Origin: Sipunculus nudus
Lineage: Eukaryota; Annelida; Sipuncula; Golfingiida; Sipunculidae
NCBI GenBank assembly: GCA_026874595.1
Contig: CM049313.1
Coordinates: forward strand, 78,360,659-78,424,658
DNA: 64,000 nt
Direction: 5' to 3'
The position numbers were made by a program, and so were the translations under genes. The stretch's first letter is position 1. Each line of letters begins with the position of its first letter. The notes under the pieces were generated by a model that saw nothing but the letters and a program-made list of their open reading frames with translations, was not told the origin of the DNA and did no database searches. Shown here in pieces: positions 25,100 through 34,864 of the stretch.

Positions 25100-25915
25100 C
25101 CATACATTCAGACATACTGATCATTCAGCAGTGATTTTGGTCCCAATGGAGTCAAAACATTTGCTTTAATGAAAACTTTTAGGGGTTATTGCTTGCCAGT
25201 AATCTTCGATTTCGGCAAGCATGTTGGTCAGTCGCGTATTTCTGTTTGTGTTTGCGTTTGTTTGTCAGTATTCTCCTGGCCACAATTTTGTAGCAATCGA
25301 TCTGAAACTTTCAGGGTTTATTGAAATTCACTTCCTGGAAGCCTGTTGATTTTGGTCGGCATAGGTCAAAGGTCATGGTATAGATCATCGAACAACTTCG
25401 AAATTTTATTTTCATTATATCTTTGTCAACTTTGTGCCGCTTTGTCTGTATATCCGTCTGTCCGTCAGTTGTCCTCATTTTTCGCCTTCGGGCTTGTTCT
25501 TGTGTTACATATTGCATTCTACAGGTAACACAGTTTTACAGGAATTATTTTGAAACTGATACATCTTATATCATACACTAATAACTCGAAAGTATTTTTT
25601 TCTCTTTTTTTTGGAAATAAACGGCAGGGGGCGCTTCACTTGAAACAATACAAAATATCATTTTTAAGCCATATCTCCTACCTACAAACCTTAATTACAT
25701 AAACTAAACCTTATTTTCTTTTTCTGGGTCTTCTTCATAACTTGGTCAAGACATCTGGTCTCAATTTTGTGTCACTTTGTCAGTATGTCTGTCACTTCCA
25801 AATGTTATTTTCCTCATAACTTTGTCAATTCAGGTCCTATTTTCACAAACTTTGGCTCATTTTTTCACCTTCATCTTCTGCACGTCTAAGTCTAGTCTTC
25901 TTGTCTCAACTTTTT
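25100..25915 (+). repeat. Decayed dispersed repeat with recurrent phrases
   Basis: Recurrent phrases such as TTTGTCAACTTTGTGCCGC, CACTTTGTCAGTATGTCTGTC and ACTTTGTCAATTCAGG occur at uneven spacing, giving a ragged internal repeat. A perfect AGGTCAAAGGTCA lies at 25363-25375. No coding potential is evident. Confidence 0.3.
25363..25375 (+). promoter_or_regulatory. DR1 nuclear-receptor motif AGGTCAAAGGTCA
   Basis: An exact direct repeat of AGGTCA with a 1-nt spacer, the consensus for RXR/HNF4/COUP-type receptors. It sits in a dispersed repeat, so it may simply be part of that repeat rather than a control site. Confidence 0.25.
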
Positions 25916-26010
25916 CAATATTGCAGGGGCGTAGCCAAGGGGGGCCACAGGGGGCCATCCCCCCCCCCCCCCCCTCCGGGTCGCAACCAGAACTCGCCGT
26001 CCTTTTGGAC

Positions 26011-26011
<1 letters not shown>

Positions 26012-26054
<43 letters not shown>
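26012..26054. repeat. (TA)n microsatellite
   Basis: An uninterrupted TA dinucleotide tract between the GC-rich parts of a dispersed repeat. The IYIYIY-type open frames across it are artefacts of the repeat. Confidence 0.95.
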
Positions 26055-26057
<3 letters not shown>

Positions 26058-26325
26058 TTAAATTGCCTTTGCTATCAGTTGCGGATCCAGAGGGGGCGCC
26101 TTCGGTGCACGGCCCCCCGCTGAGCTGCAAAAACTCTCATTTTATCTAATTTCCCAATTTTCGTGATTAATTTTCATTTTTTTCATATTTCTTTTTCTTA
26201 ATCAGCAGTTTATTACTTGCAAATATATTGTTTGAGTGTAGGCATATTTATGAACAGCTGCAGTACAACTGCAGAATAACAGGCCGTGGTTGGGGTCGAC
26301 CGTGAACAATTTCACGGCTCCTCTG

Positions 26326-26400
26326 GTGATACCGGTACTCGAACTCGCGATCTGTGGTTTTAGGAGTCCTGTCTGCTGTCGATACCAACGAACCCGGTAA
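26326..26400 (-). mobile_element. tRNA-like SINE head
   Basis: On the minus strand the sequence reads ACCGGGTTCGTTGGTATCG, with box-A-like TTCGTTGGTATCG, and later GCGAGTTCGAGTACCGG, a near-consensus box B / T-arm. The first and last arms can pair (ACCGG with CCGGT). The anticodon arm is not convincing, so I call a tRNA-derived retroposon rather than a tRNA gene. The body may continue to about 26283. Confidence 0.45.
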
Positions 26401-27960
26401 AATACAAAGTTTAACATAAGACTACAACATTTTTGTTATTTCATTACGAGCAATACATTTAACGGATAATATTTTGCAAGTTAAGAACGTAAATGCGCCT
26501 TTGCGCCATTGACTTTTTTTAAACCATTGAAATTTTATATCCTTATTTGATGTAATATAAATATTAAATATTGAACCTCTCTACAGTTTGACTACATAAC
26601 ACAAAGACATAACGGAACAGTTTTTCAGGAACAAGAAATCCTCATATTCTGATGAAAATTGCCTTTAAATGTCCTCTTTACATTGCATATTAAAAAAATC
26701 CCAATATGATACCCTCTCCCATACCCTCCCCATGTACCTGTAACTAACCTTATTGAAACAATGTTCATAATTGAAAATAAAGAAAAATTGTATTTTCAAA
26801 CACTAAAATATATAACATATAGTATAATAATTATAATAATAATATTATTATTATATATATACATACATATACACGTGCATAATAGCCCCCCCCCCTGTTT
26901 TCGAATTTCTGGATCCGCCAATAATTATGGCCCCCTCCCCTCCCTCAATCCTGGCTACGCTCCTGTATTTGTACAATCTCTACACATTATGACTCATTTT
27001 CTTCCTCTCTGTCTTCTTTATGTCATGTCCTGGTTATCTGACTTCCTATCTGGGGCAGAGTGTTTCCTGCGTGACCTCTGGTCGTCTTGTTTGTATTTTT
27101 CCAAGGCACACAAGGAACATAACTAAAAAACGTCTTTAGATGATCTGTTTGGTAAACTCTCACTGAAGAACCATGCTTATCATGGTCAAGCAGTACATAC
27201 TTTGCTATATAACAATGCCGTCCTGTTCCAGCCTCTTCAAAGGCTAGAGTACAGCTTGTGTAAAGTATAGCATCGAACCATCGATGAAAATCCTTGGAGA
27301 CACAAGCCTCCCTCAGTTAATTGTCTGGGGGTTAGGTTCGGCAGGTGGACAGCACCTGTGTTGAAGGGGGTCTGAGAATCAGCCACTACTCTCAACCCGA
27401 CCGCAACTGACATGCAGTCGCCCCACCATGATTTTGCTGTAGCAGGTATTATCTTTCGTGGACTTCATGGGATATTATTTATATACCAAATCCTTGGTCT
27501 ACTTAGAGACCTGGACGGACTTGAGGTTCCAAGTGCAACAGCTGTAATATTTGATCTCGAGATAAATCTCAAGAAGGTGAAACCAATTTCATTTGTAAAA
27601 TATATTGTAATTGTTTTGAATCCTTAATTTGCACCTTAAAGTTCAGGCTCTAAGGCTCATACAGAAATGGGAACGCAAACAAATAGGAAACTTGGAAAAA
27701 ATATTAAAACAAGCCAGACCTTTTGAATTAAAATCACACTGCACAGCTAACATAACAATATTCAATACCTAAGTATGACAGTATATTTCAGTTCCGTTTA
27801 ATATTGCAATTATGAAGTAAAACAATCTTAATGGTGCATTCCATAAATGTTTGATTCATCATACATGCGGCGCACAACATCAGTCGTACAAAGTCGATTG
27901 ATATAGTGGACCTTTATCGAACATAGAGCTTAACTGATATTACTGAGTATATTCTAAATA

Positions 27961-28137
27961 CAGTGGAACCCCGCCTTGCGACCACCCTGCAATTGCGACC
28001 ACCCCCACAAATACGACCACTTTTCTTGGTCCCAGATATATGATCCAGGTAATTAAGAGTCACACAAATACGACCACCCCCAAATTACGACCACTTTGGT
28101 CAGTCCCAAAGGTGGTCGTAATTGTGGGGTACCACTG
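27961..28137. mobile_element. 177-bp MITE with pogo-type terminal inverted repeats
   Basis: The left end is CAGTGGAACCCCGCC and the right end GTGGGGTACCACTG, which are reverse complements with few mismatches (CAGTGGWACCCC). TA flanks both sides (27959-27960 and 28138-28139), matching the TA target duplication of the Tc1/mariner-pogo superfamily. CAGTGGAACC ends are characteristic of pogo/Tigger-type elements. Inside, ACGACCAC is repeated, and the last third is complementary to the first, so the whole element could fold. It is too short to encode a transposase and is therefore non-autonomous. Confidence 0.75.
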
Positions 28138-30941
28138 TATATACAACCTATAAGCAGTGTCGCAATCAATATCCAACTATTCTCCCTCCCCATAAGTCGC
28201 AAAGGTACCTGCCGCAGTCTCTAGGTCATCATTTTCTTTATTTTTAGGAGAAATGTCGTTTATAGTCTTCCTCATGCTTTAATTGGACACTTTTAAAAAG
28301 CATTTATCATGAGTAATCATTAAGTGATATTTTAGACATATTTTGCGGCATATTTTCCAGGTGGGGGGGGGGCATTCAAATAATCATTCATCATAATTTA
28401 TATAATTATGAGTTTTGGCGTTGAAGGGTGCCGATATTCCTGAGAAATGTTTATAACAGAAATGGCGTCTGACGATGAATTCAAACACATCAGTTGTCAT
28501 ATTTTGCTATTGATTGAATTGATGCCATTTCAACCCTTTTCTATTAAATGATGCTGACGGCAGCCTGCAGCAGTATACCCGAGATATTTGTTACACATAC
28601 AACTATTACGTTTGCAATCAAACAATTTTGAATTTCCGATTTTGAATTAATACGACTCAAATTATGCTTATTTGATCCATTCTTGCCCCGCTTCCCTTAA
28701 CTAAAAATATCTCGCTTAGGCTGCAAATATCTGGCCTCACCGTGACACAAGGGTGAACATCACAAGTGTGAATAATGGCAGTTTTACGTAGAACCGCTCT
28801 TGTTATTTTATTATTAAGCCTAAACTTAGGTAACCAAAAATGATATTATTAATATAATGAATATCAGCTGTTTTCGGAACGTTAGGTCATCCACATCTAT
28901 ATATTGGATGAGTTTAATTTAGGAACCTAAAACTGAACTTTGGAAAAACTTTGGAAAAATCCTGTGTTCAGTGTAAAGTATATTCAAGAATGAAACTTTT
29001 TTTTAATGGCAGACCAACTATTTTGAAAATGGCGGTCATTATGGTAACAACTTAAAATACCATAAATGTATCCTCTGGGTCATAATACCCGGTACACCCG
29101 AGTTCATGCATTGTTTGACAATATTAAAAAATCAGTTTGAGAATTTCTTAAACACAGACAAGAAACACAAACCTGGAATAACAACGGAGAGGAATTTATT
29201 TATGGGCAATTAACAAGCGTAAACCCTCAATATTGAATAACGCCTATGTCTCCTTGTTTTAAATACAGAATCTACAGAATTTCTTGAAATTCACCGTAAA
29301 TATTCCTTGCGAATTCTTCTACCTTTCCACAAATATGATGGATGTTGATGAAACTCACGTCAAAATATAAATCAATACAGTATCTTGCTTTAGTCTGATT
29401 TTCACCAGAATCCACGCACATTTAATAAGGTGTGCACAAGTTTTTGAAACCGCTATTTAAGGTAAATTAAATACAGCCTTGTTTTAAAAAATAGCATGTA
29501 TGTTATACTTCTCTACACAAGAATCCCATTTGATTTATACATAAGATTACAGACTTTAGGGTTTATATAATACAATTCTAAATTTGGCAGAGGAGCATAT
29601 AAACTCTTTATTGATTATACAGTTTATACTATAATCAAGTATTAACTAATGTTTCTAACAAAGTACATTCAAAGTAAAACAGTATACATATGGTCAAGTC
29701 TACGGTTCCACCTATACATATTTAAAAAAATAGAAGCTTTGTAACTTTTATTCAAGAGACAGCTATGCATAATAAAATTTAAGCGTTACTCTCATTTCAA
29801 TATTATTAAGCTAATTGACAACAAGCCCTGAAAATTTGTTATATACATAAAATCTGATCAACTGATTAATTTTGCAAAGAAAAGGTCATTTATAATAAGT
29901 AAAATATTACATATATACAATTGCAGGCACAAGTTGCCTGACTGCATGTTTACATTGGGGGCATTAAATTTTTGCGGATTACGCTTATGCCCAATGTAAT
30001 AAGAAGATGCGTGTCACAGTTTTTTCACACATCACATAATGGTACATACAGCACCTGTTATTTCTCTTGCTTTTACATCTTATAAAGTCACACATTTTTG
30101 TATATAAATAATTATTATACTTTTTTTTATTATTTTTGTTCTAAAACCTGGTGAGTGTAACACCGAGGGATTTAATTTCAAACAAGGACTGAGGTAATTA
30201 GAAATATGATGATATTACGGCTTTCATTTTATAAGAATGTAAAACTAATATGACTGGTTTATCCACAATGAAAATTCCCAATAACCGTAGTATTTACTGT
30301 AAATTGTACGAATAAAGGTTCAATATCGTGGGATTACTGTACAACTATCAATGATTTTAAGCTTTGAAGATGATTATTGAAGCATACACTGTTCTATAAT
30401 GTATACACCACTTCATAGCCAAAGAAGAGCAAATTACTATAATGGTTTATCAATAGGAATCTAAAGTAGTGTTATAAAGGGGTAAATTTAAATATTGGTA
30501 ATCAAACTAAAACTTAAAATTCACAGAGTGACAAACACTAAGATCAGTGTCAGAGATTGATGAGGACTGATATTCAGACAGAGCCAAAGGAAATTAATGG
30601 TCATCAGACAACCAAGTATCTAATGGTAATTCAGTATGTTTGTAGAGCCTAAATGTACTCTCACAAATTAGCTCTAAATTGGTATCTATGATGAGGCAGG
30701 CAGATTATGTTTATACGAGTTTGGAAATAGGACTGTAGGCCAGTCTATAACTGGATGTATGTCAGGTCAGTCTTGGGATTTTCCATAGAACTTTTGTCCA
30801 ATCAGATCTCACGAAAGTTAGGAAGAACACTTACAACTCTGATGTAATTGTGACCTACTTTGAGTCATCCAATAAGGTTTAGCTTTTATGACAAAATGCA
30901 GAAATATGGATATGTACGTCTCATTTGTCACGTGAAAGCTA

Positions 30942-31114
30942 TGTAACAAAACTATCTGTAGTGCGCACTGAGATTCAGAGAATCAGGGAGGCTGGGCGGC
31001 TCTCTCAAGAGAGAGAGACTGTCCCAGACCGCTTGCTATTGAATAAAGACTTCTATCATCAAACTGGTCTTGGAACATTGTCAGCCACGCGCATCAGCAA
31101 CCGTATGTGATACA
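30942..31114 (+). mobile_element. Candidate short LTR (173 bp) of a gypsy-type retrotransposon
   Basis: The block starts TGTAACA and ends TACA, the usual 5'-TG...CA-3' ends of an LTR. It has an AATAAA at 31042-31047 in its 3' half. The length is close to the short LTRs of Steamer-like gypsy elements in bivalves. GGTGGGGACATCCCC follows directly and vaguely resembles a primer-binding site. No second LTR, gag or pol was found nearby, and the 5-bp flanks do not match. It is a suggestion only. Confidence 0.28.
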
Positions 31115-31644
31115 GGTGGGGACATCCCCAACCCCACATTGTATCAGTATTACTAGCCTTTCCAAATAAAATAATGCACATTGTTCTTTAAACAGAGACG
31201 GGCCTACTTTTATAAAAAAAAAAACCCTATTCTGGTTCACAAAATGAATGCACTAAATAAAAAGAATTTCCTTAAGGAATGAAACTCAGGCATTTTCAAA
31301 GCTTTTACTATGTTTCCATTTGAATATATCGCTTATTTAGCAGAATTTTACAACCTAAGCCCCTTAAGTATATACTGATGCTAAAAAAACCAGAATTAAC
31401 TCAAAATAAGCAATTATTTACCAGAATTCATCTCCTAGCTGTTAGTAACACCCGATGACATGCTCGCCAGATGTAGCTTCTCATTTATTCTGGGAGGAAA
31501 TTGGGCTTAGGCAACATGCACTCGCACAATTTTAAGAGATAAAATAACACTTTTTTACTGGAATACAACTTAAGCCTAAACCTTCAAAATATCAGGACTG
31601 CATATTATTATCTAAACTTATAATTAAAACAGAAAGATACTTAC

Positions 31645-31742
31645 CAGGCTAGATAAAAGAACTGCTCTTTGGTAGTGGGTGGCTCTTCACCTGGGTAGCC
31701 GACACTGTCGTAAAACCAACCCCAAGTTGAAAAAGAAGCCAT
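31645..31742 (-). CDS. Possible minus-strand first coding exon (32 codons plus 2 nt)
   Basis: On the minus strand an ATG at 31742 opens a frame beginning MASFSTWGWFYDSVGYPG and running 32 codons to an almost ideal splice donor, CTG|GTAAGTAT (GT at 31644-31643), in phase 2. An in-frame TAA lies upstream, so this ATG would be the true start. The composition (aromatic, Gly/Pro and acidic residues) looks protein-like, and the block is GC-rich in an AT-rich region. The start context is weak (T at -3). I found no matching acceptor exon below 31600 and do not recognise the protein, so this could be a chance frame inside a GC-rich repeat. Confidence 0.25.
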
Positions 31743-31945
31743 ATACCCTCTGCCTGCCACAGAGGGCAGGCATGGGGGTCCACTGCTTGATGATCCAAGA
31801 GAGACTGGAATCGCCAGGGCCAGGGGGTTTTATCCCAGAGGGGCAGAGGGCAAAATCCTTAGCTGCCTGTGATTGGCTATGGGGCATCTTTATATTCACT
31901 GTCAATCGGTGCTGATACCCCACCCCTGGCCAGGTCAAAGGGCAA
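31670..31945. other. Unassigned GC-rich block
   Basis: A block of about 275 bp that stands out from its AT-rich surroundings. It is open on both strands for about 80 codons in overlapping frames. It carries an inverted CCAAT box (GATTGGCT, about 31870) with TTTATATTC about 15 nt downstream on the plus strand. It may be a promoter, a first exon or an unknown dispersed repeat. Confidence 0.3.
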
Positions 31946-32114
31946 GAATGTTACAGTCTAATGTCACTTGATGTTTTTGTGTTATTGCTCCGATAAATGT
32001 GAATTTGATGAATTTTGAATCCAGTATGATGTTAAGCTAACCAAAAAAAGTAACTCGCCTGAGTTATCTTCAAAGTTTTATAAATCTTTAAAAATTTCAT
32101 CAGGTCAAAGGTCA
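31932..32114 (+). promoter_or_regulatory. Two DR1-type nuclear-receptor motifs
   Basis: AGGTCAAAGGGCA lies at 31932-31944 and a perfect AGGTCAAAGGTCA at 32102-32114. Both fit RXR/HNF4-type DR1 sites. They lie about 0.9-1.1 kb upstream of receptor exon 2, next to the GC-rich block. Motif evidence only. Confidence 0.25.
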
Positions 32115-33000
32115 CAAGACATTTGTGGTTCTCTTGTTTGTATGTCAGCTAGTTTCATCTACTTCTACACTTTGTCCGTTCTTCGGGAGCAGTCTATCTT
32201 TAGAACTTGGAGGTCACATCCATCGCCGGTTCCACTCAATAATTGGTATAAGAGAAAGGCTTCTGATATAGACCTGGACAAGGGCGTTAAACTGGTCCAT
32301 TGAGGGAATAAAATGGCAGCAGTGCATGCCGGATAGAAGTGAAAACAAGACCATCCTGACGTTCTCTGGCCGCTGCAAAATATTAAATCATTTATTCACG
32401 GACGATTTGTTTTAGTAACAGGATATTATGGTTTCCCCTATGTTGACATATTATAATTTTGTGTGTGTAGGAGTGAGAGAGAGGATGTTCATGATGCTTC
32501 ATGTAGGTCAAGTATCAAGAATCCTGTAAACCTAAGGAATCCAGCCTATTTATACTGCCTTAGCTGTTCTCTACCCAAGCAAATTGAAATCGCCGGGATA
32601 TATCGGACGGTTATGTTGATTGTATATTACCTGGAAGCCAAAACAAGTTCGTTTCTCAGGGTCCGCTCACATCATTTTGTACCTGCTGAATCAAGAATTA
32701 TTTTAATTTTCAATAGAGTTCTACCGAATTTTAGGCTCCAGCAGCTTGAATGTTTTACAAGAAAATGTTAAATTTCCATAAAATTTCCCTTAGGCTTGTG
32801 TGAAAAACACTTCTGTTATAATTATATACAATTGTTGTCGAAATTTTATAATAAATAGTTTTTTCACTGATTTATGACGATAATGCCTGCGAACCCAATC
32901 ACGTTTTGTCTCCAAGAAATATTTCATTGGATATGACATTTTGAACAAATTCCGCCGACAACTAAGCTGACGGGATCGTTTGTGTTTTGTGTGTTTACAG

Positions 33001-33415
33001 GAGCCGCCGTCAGTGTCGCGTCCCGACCAGATGGACCAGACGGGACAGGTACGGCTGCTACGGAAGCAGCTGGGCGATATTAGCAGGACAACCTACAATT
33101 TCAGCACACAACAAGCACTTGAGATCCTTCAGGAGTACCGCAGCCAGCTGTTCACCCTGCGAGAACCACGCACAATTGCTCTGCTGTGCTTGTACATTCC
33201 CATCTTCTTTTTGGCCCTGGGCGGCAATTCCCTCGTTATCTTTGTCGTCATCAAGAACCAACATCTTCGCCGAGTCAAGAACCTCTTTCTGGTCAATCTG
33301 GCATGTGCTGACCTTTGTGTGACCCTCATTTGCATACCAATTGCTGTTGGGAGGAGTTTGTACAAATTATGGGTGTATGGCCAGACAATGTGCAAATTCA
33401 CCTCTTTTCTTCAAG
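33001..33415 (+). CDS. Class A GPCR, exon 2: N-terminus, TM1, TM2, ECL1, start of TM3
   Basis: The exon follows a good acceptor (GTGTTTACAG at 33000) and ends at donor AAG|GTACTT (GT at 33416), phase 1. Numbering from the candidate first exon, it encodes residues 37-174. An N-glycosylation sequon (NFS) lies near 69-71. TM1 is about 95-120 with the GGN signature (Asn 112), TM2 about 130-153 with the LACADL signature (Asp 140), and the conserved ECL1/TM3 cysteine (residue 167) follows the W-x-x-G motif. These are diagnostic of rhodopsin-family receptors, here of the peptide-receptor type. A methionine at 33031 (residue 47) is an alternative start if the upstream exon is not used. The ligand cannot be named; the general look is that of invertebrate neuropeptide receptors. 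Confidence 0.92.
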
Positions 33416-33804
33416 GTACTTGCTTATCGCTACGACGTTTCTAAAAACCAGGAATAAGTGAATGTTTTCATTATTGATATTTCAAAGACGCCTAGGTCTA
33501 TATATTTTAGCAAAAAATATTTTTAAAATCTCTTTTATTGTTTCATTGTAGTGTTTGGTATTGTATTTCATAAATATACTTGACGGTTCCTCAAATGGAA
33601 ACCAAGGGTAATTACTTCTTTATTTAATGGGAGATCAAGTATGCGGTAAAAAGCTGCTTGTCGGGCTTCAATTTTGGTGCATCATCGCAGTTTTTTGTTT
33701 TTTTTGTTTGTTTTTTTTTGCATATTAACCCACTCTGTTAAATAGCCAAGAAGCGGAGATTGACAGATTTTTTTTATACATGTATGCTGTATTGTTTATT
33801 GCAG
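33416..33804 (+). other. Intron 2 of the GPCR (389 nt)
   Basis: GT at 33416 and AG at 33803-33804 (ATTGTTTATTGCAG). It splits a glycine codon (G|GT) just inside TM3. T-rich tracts, including TTTTTTTTTG, occur before the acceptor. It is phase 1 and reconstructs an uninterrupted TM3. Confidence 0.9.
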
Positions 33805-34477
33805 GTGTTGCTGTGGTTGCCAGTATTTACACTCTGACGTCACTGTCAATAGACCGGTACCTTGCCATTAAAACCCCCAAGTGCTGCGGTCGTTTGACCA
33901 AAAAATGTCAGGCTCTTAAGATGCTGGTGGTAATCTGGATTTTATCGGCCATGCTAGCCGGACCAATTTTATTTGTAAAGGTTATCCACAAAGAGACATT
34001 TCTCTACTTCGGTACGCTTGAGTTTTGTGTTGAACAATGGCCGAAGGCTTTGGACCAAAAGGCGTACAGTGTTTTTTACTTAGTAGCTGTTTACGCTATT
34101 CCAACACTGATCGTTGCGACGTGCTATGGACTAATCGGCCGCACGCTTTGCTCAGACGAGTTCCATAGGAAAACGTCAGACAGCAGCTCAACAGTAATGC
34201 TAGGCCGGAAGCGCGTTGCGCGCATGCTCATTGCTCTGATCGTTGTTTTCATTGTGTGTTGGTTGCCGTACAATATTAGTTCCCTTGGCTTTGATTTACA
34301 AATGGACTCCTTGGACCAACAGATCTTGCCATTTACCCTGTGGTTGGGTCACGCACACAGTGCTGTCAACCCCCTGCTCTACTGGTTCCTGAACAAGAGC
34401 TTTCGCTGCGCCATGAGAAGGGCTTTGACGTGTGGCTGCCGAATCAATCACTTCAAGAAGCGGTCACTTAACGCCCA
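33805..34477 (+). CDS. Class A GPCR, exon 3: TM3 to TM7 and helix 8
   Basis: The exon encodes about residues 175-398. The TM3 end has the G-protein motif DRY (191-193). TM4 has its conserved Trp (219). ECL2 has the disulfide Cys (249). TM5 has its Pro (274). TM6 has CWLP (326-329), and TM7 has NPLLY (363-367, the NPxxY motif). Helix 8 follows with Phe/Arg and then several Cys (about 376-386), likely palmitoylation sites. All hallmark residues are intact, so the receptor should be functional at the plasma membrane. The third loop is short and basic, with a Ser/Thr cluster. The exon may end at the donor CCCA|GTATGT (GT at 34478). Without splicing there, translation continues for Gln-Tyr-Val and stops at TGA 34485-34487. 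The closest family is unclear: a peptide receptor of the QRFP/neuropeptide FF-like type is possible but unproven. Confidence 0.95.
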
Positions 34478-34864
34478 GTATGTATGACATGTGTTAGACA
34501 CAAACTGTCACACATTTTTGTTTCGTTACGTTAACCGACATTACCATTACATATAAAGATATTAATCACACATCGTTTGCATGCAGCTTATGTCTGAAAT
34601 GTGGTAAAAATGAAAATGATCGCGGTTTAAGTTGCTTTGATATTTTATATCACTAACTACAACTGTAATTTGCTATATAATAAAAAGTTATTTTATTTAA
34701 CTGGTGTCCCTTTATTGTGTGTTAATGTGAAAACCGAGCATGATGGTTGAACATGACAGAAACCATAGAGTTTAGAAAAAAACAGAACCTTTATGTTGAT
34801 TGAAAGATGAAGGAATCAGTATTTGGACAAGCATCGTAAGACAAGCTTCTCCTGTGTTTCGTAG
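34478..34864 (+). other. Alternative terminal intron / 3' UTR of the short GPCR isoform
   Basis: GTATGT at 34478 and TGTGTTTCGTAG ending at 34864 form a plausible 387-nt intron. Splicing leaves codon CA|T and keeps the frame into the following 173-codon exon. If retained, the same stretch supplies an immediate TGA stop (34485-34487), AATAAA at 34679-34684 and a GU-rich downstream region (about 34702-34730). The sequence therefore supports intronic polyadenylation as an alternative to splicing. Confidence 0.6.
34679..34684 (+). terminator. Poly(A) signal AATAAA, short receptor isoform
   Basis: A canonical hexamer about 190 nt after the TGA of the unspliced isoform. Within 20-45 nt comes a U/GU-rich stretch (GGTGTCCCTTTATTGTGTG), a suitable downstream element. 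Confidence 0.55.

Larger units (their letters stand above)
25924..26966. mobile_element. Region flanked by inverted GCGTAGCC / GCGGATCC modules
   Basis: The left module starts GGGGCGTAGCCAAGG (25926) and contains GCGGATCCAGAGG (about 26081). On the minus strand the right module starts GAGCGTAGCCAGG (from about 26963 down) and contains GGCGGATCCAGAA (about 26920-26908). The two modules have the same internal order in opposite orientation, so they are either two inserted copies head-to-head or the ends of one composite element. Runs of C (about 25960-25974 and 26886-26894) and a TA microsatellite lie inside. No transposase was seen. Confidence 0.35.
22171..33000 (+). other. Putative 10.8-kb intron 1 of the receptor gene
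   Basis: It begins GTAAGT and ends TTTTGTGTGTTTACAG. Inside it are tRNA-like SINE heads (about 22560-22632 and 26326-26400, minus), a GC-rich dispersed repeat with a TA microsatellite, a pogo-type MITE, a candidate LTR and a possible minus-strand exon. A minus-strand frame of 91 codons at 23612-23887 was seen but is unrecognised and lacks convincing splice sites. The rest is AT-rich and non-coding. Confidence 0.45.

Noticed and set aside
25915-26130. Proline/glycine- and IY-rich frames
   Set aside because: They are translations of C-runs and the TA microsatellite.
26326-26400. Functional tRNA gene on the minus strand
   Set aside because: Box B is good, but no convincing anticodon arm can be drawn.
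31631-31660. U1 snRNA-like 5' end (ATACTTACC)
   Set aside because: The rest of the sequence does not match U1. ATACTTACC is simply the complement of a minus-strand splice donor, which is how I used it.
32463-32771. 102-codon plus-strand frame just before receptor exon 2
   Set aside because: Composition and codons look random, it has no good donor, and it is not in a useful phase with the receptor.
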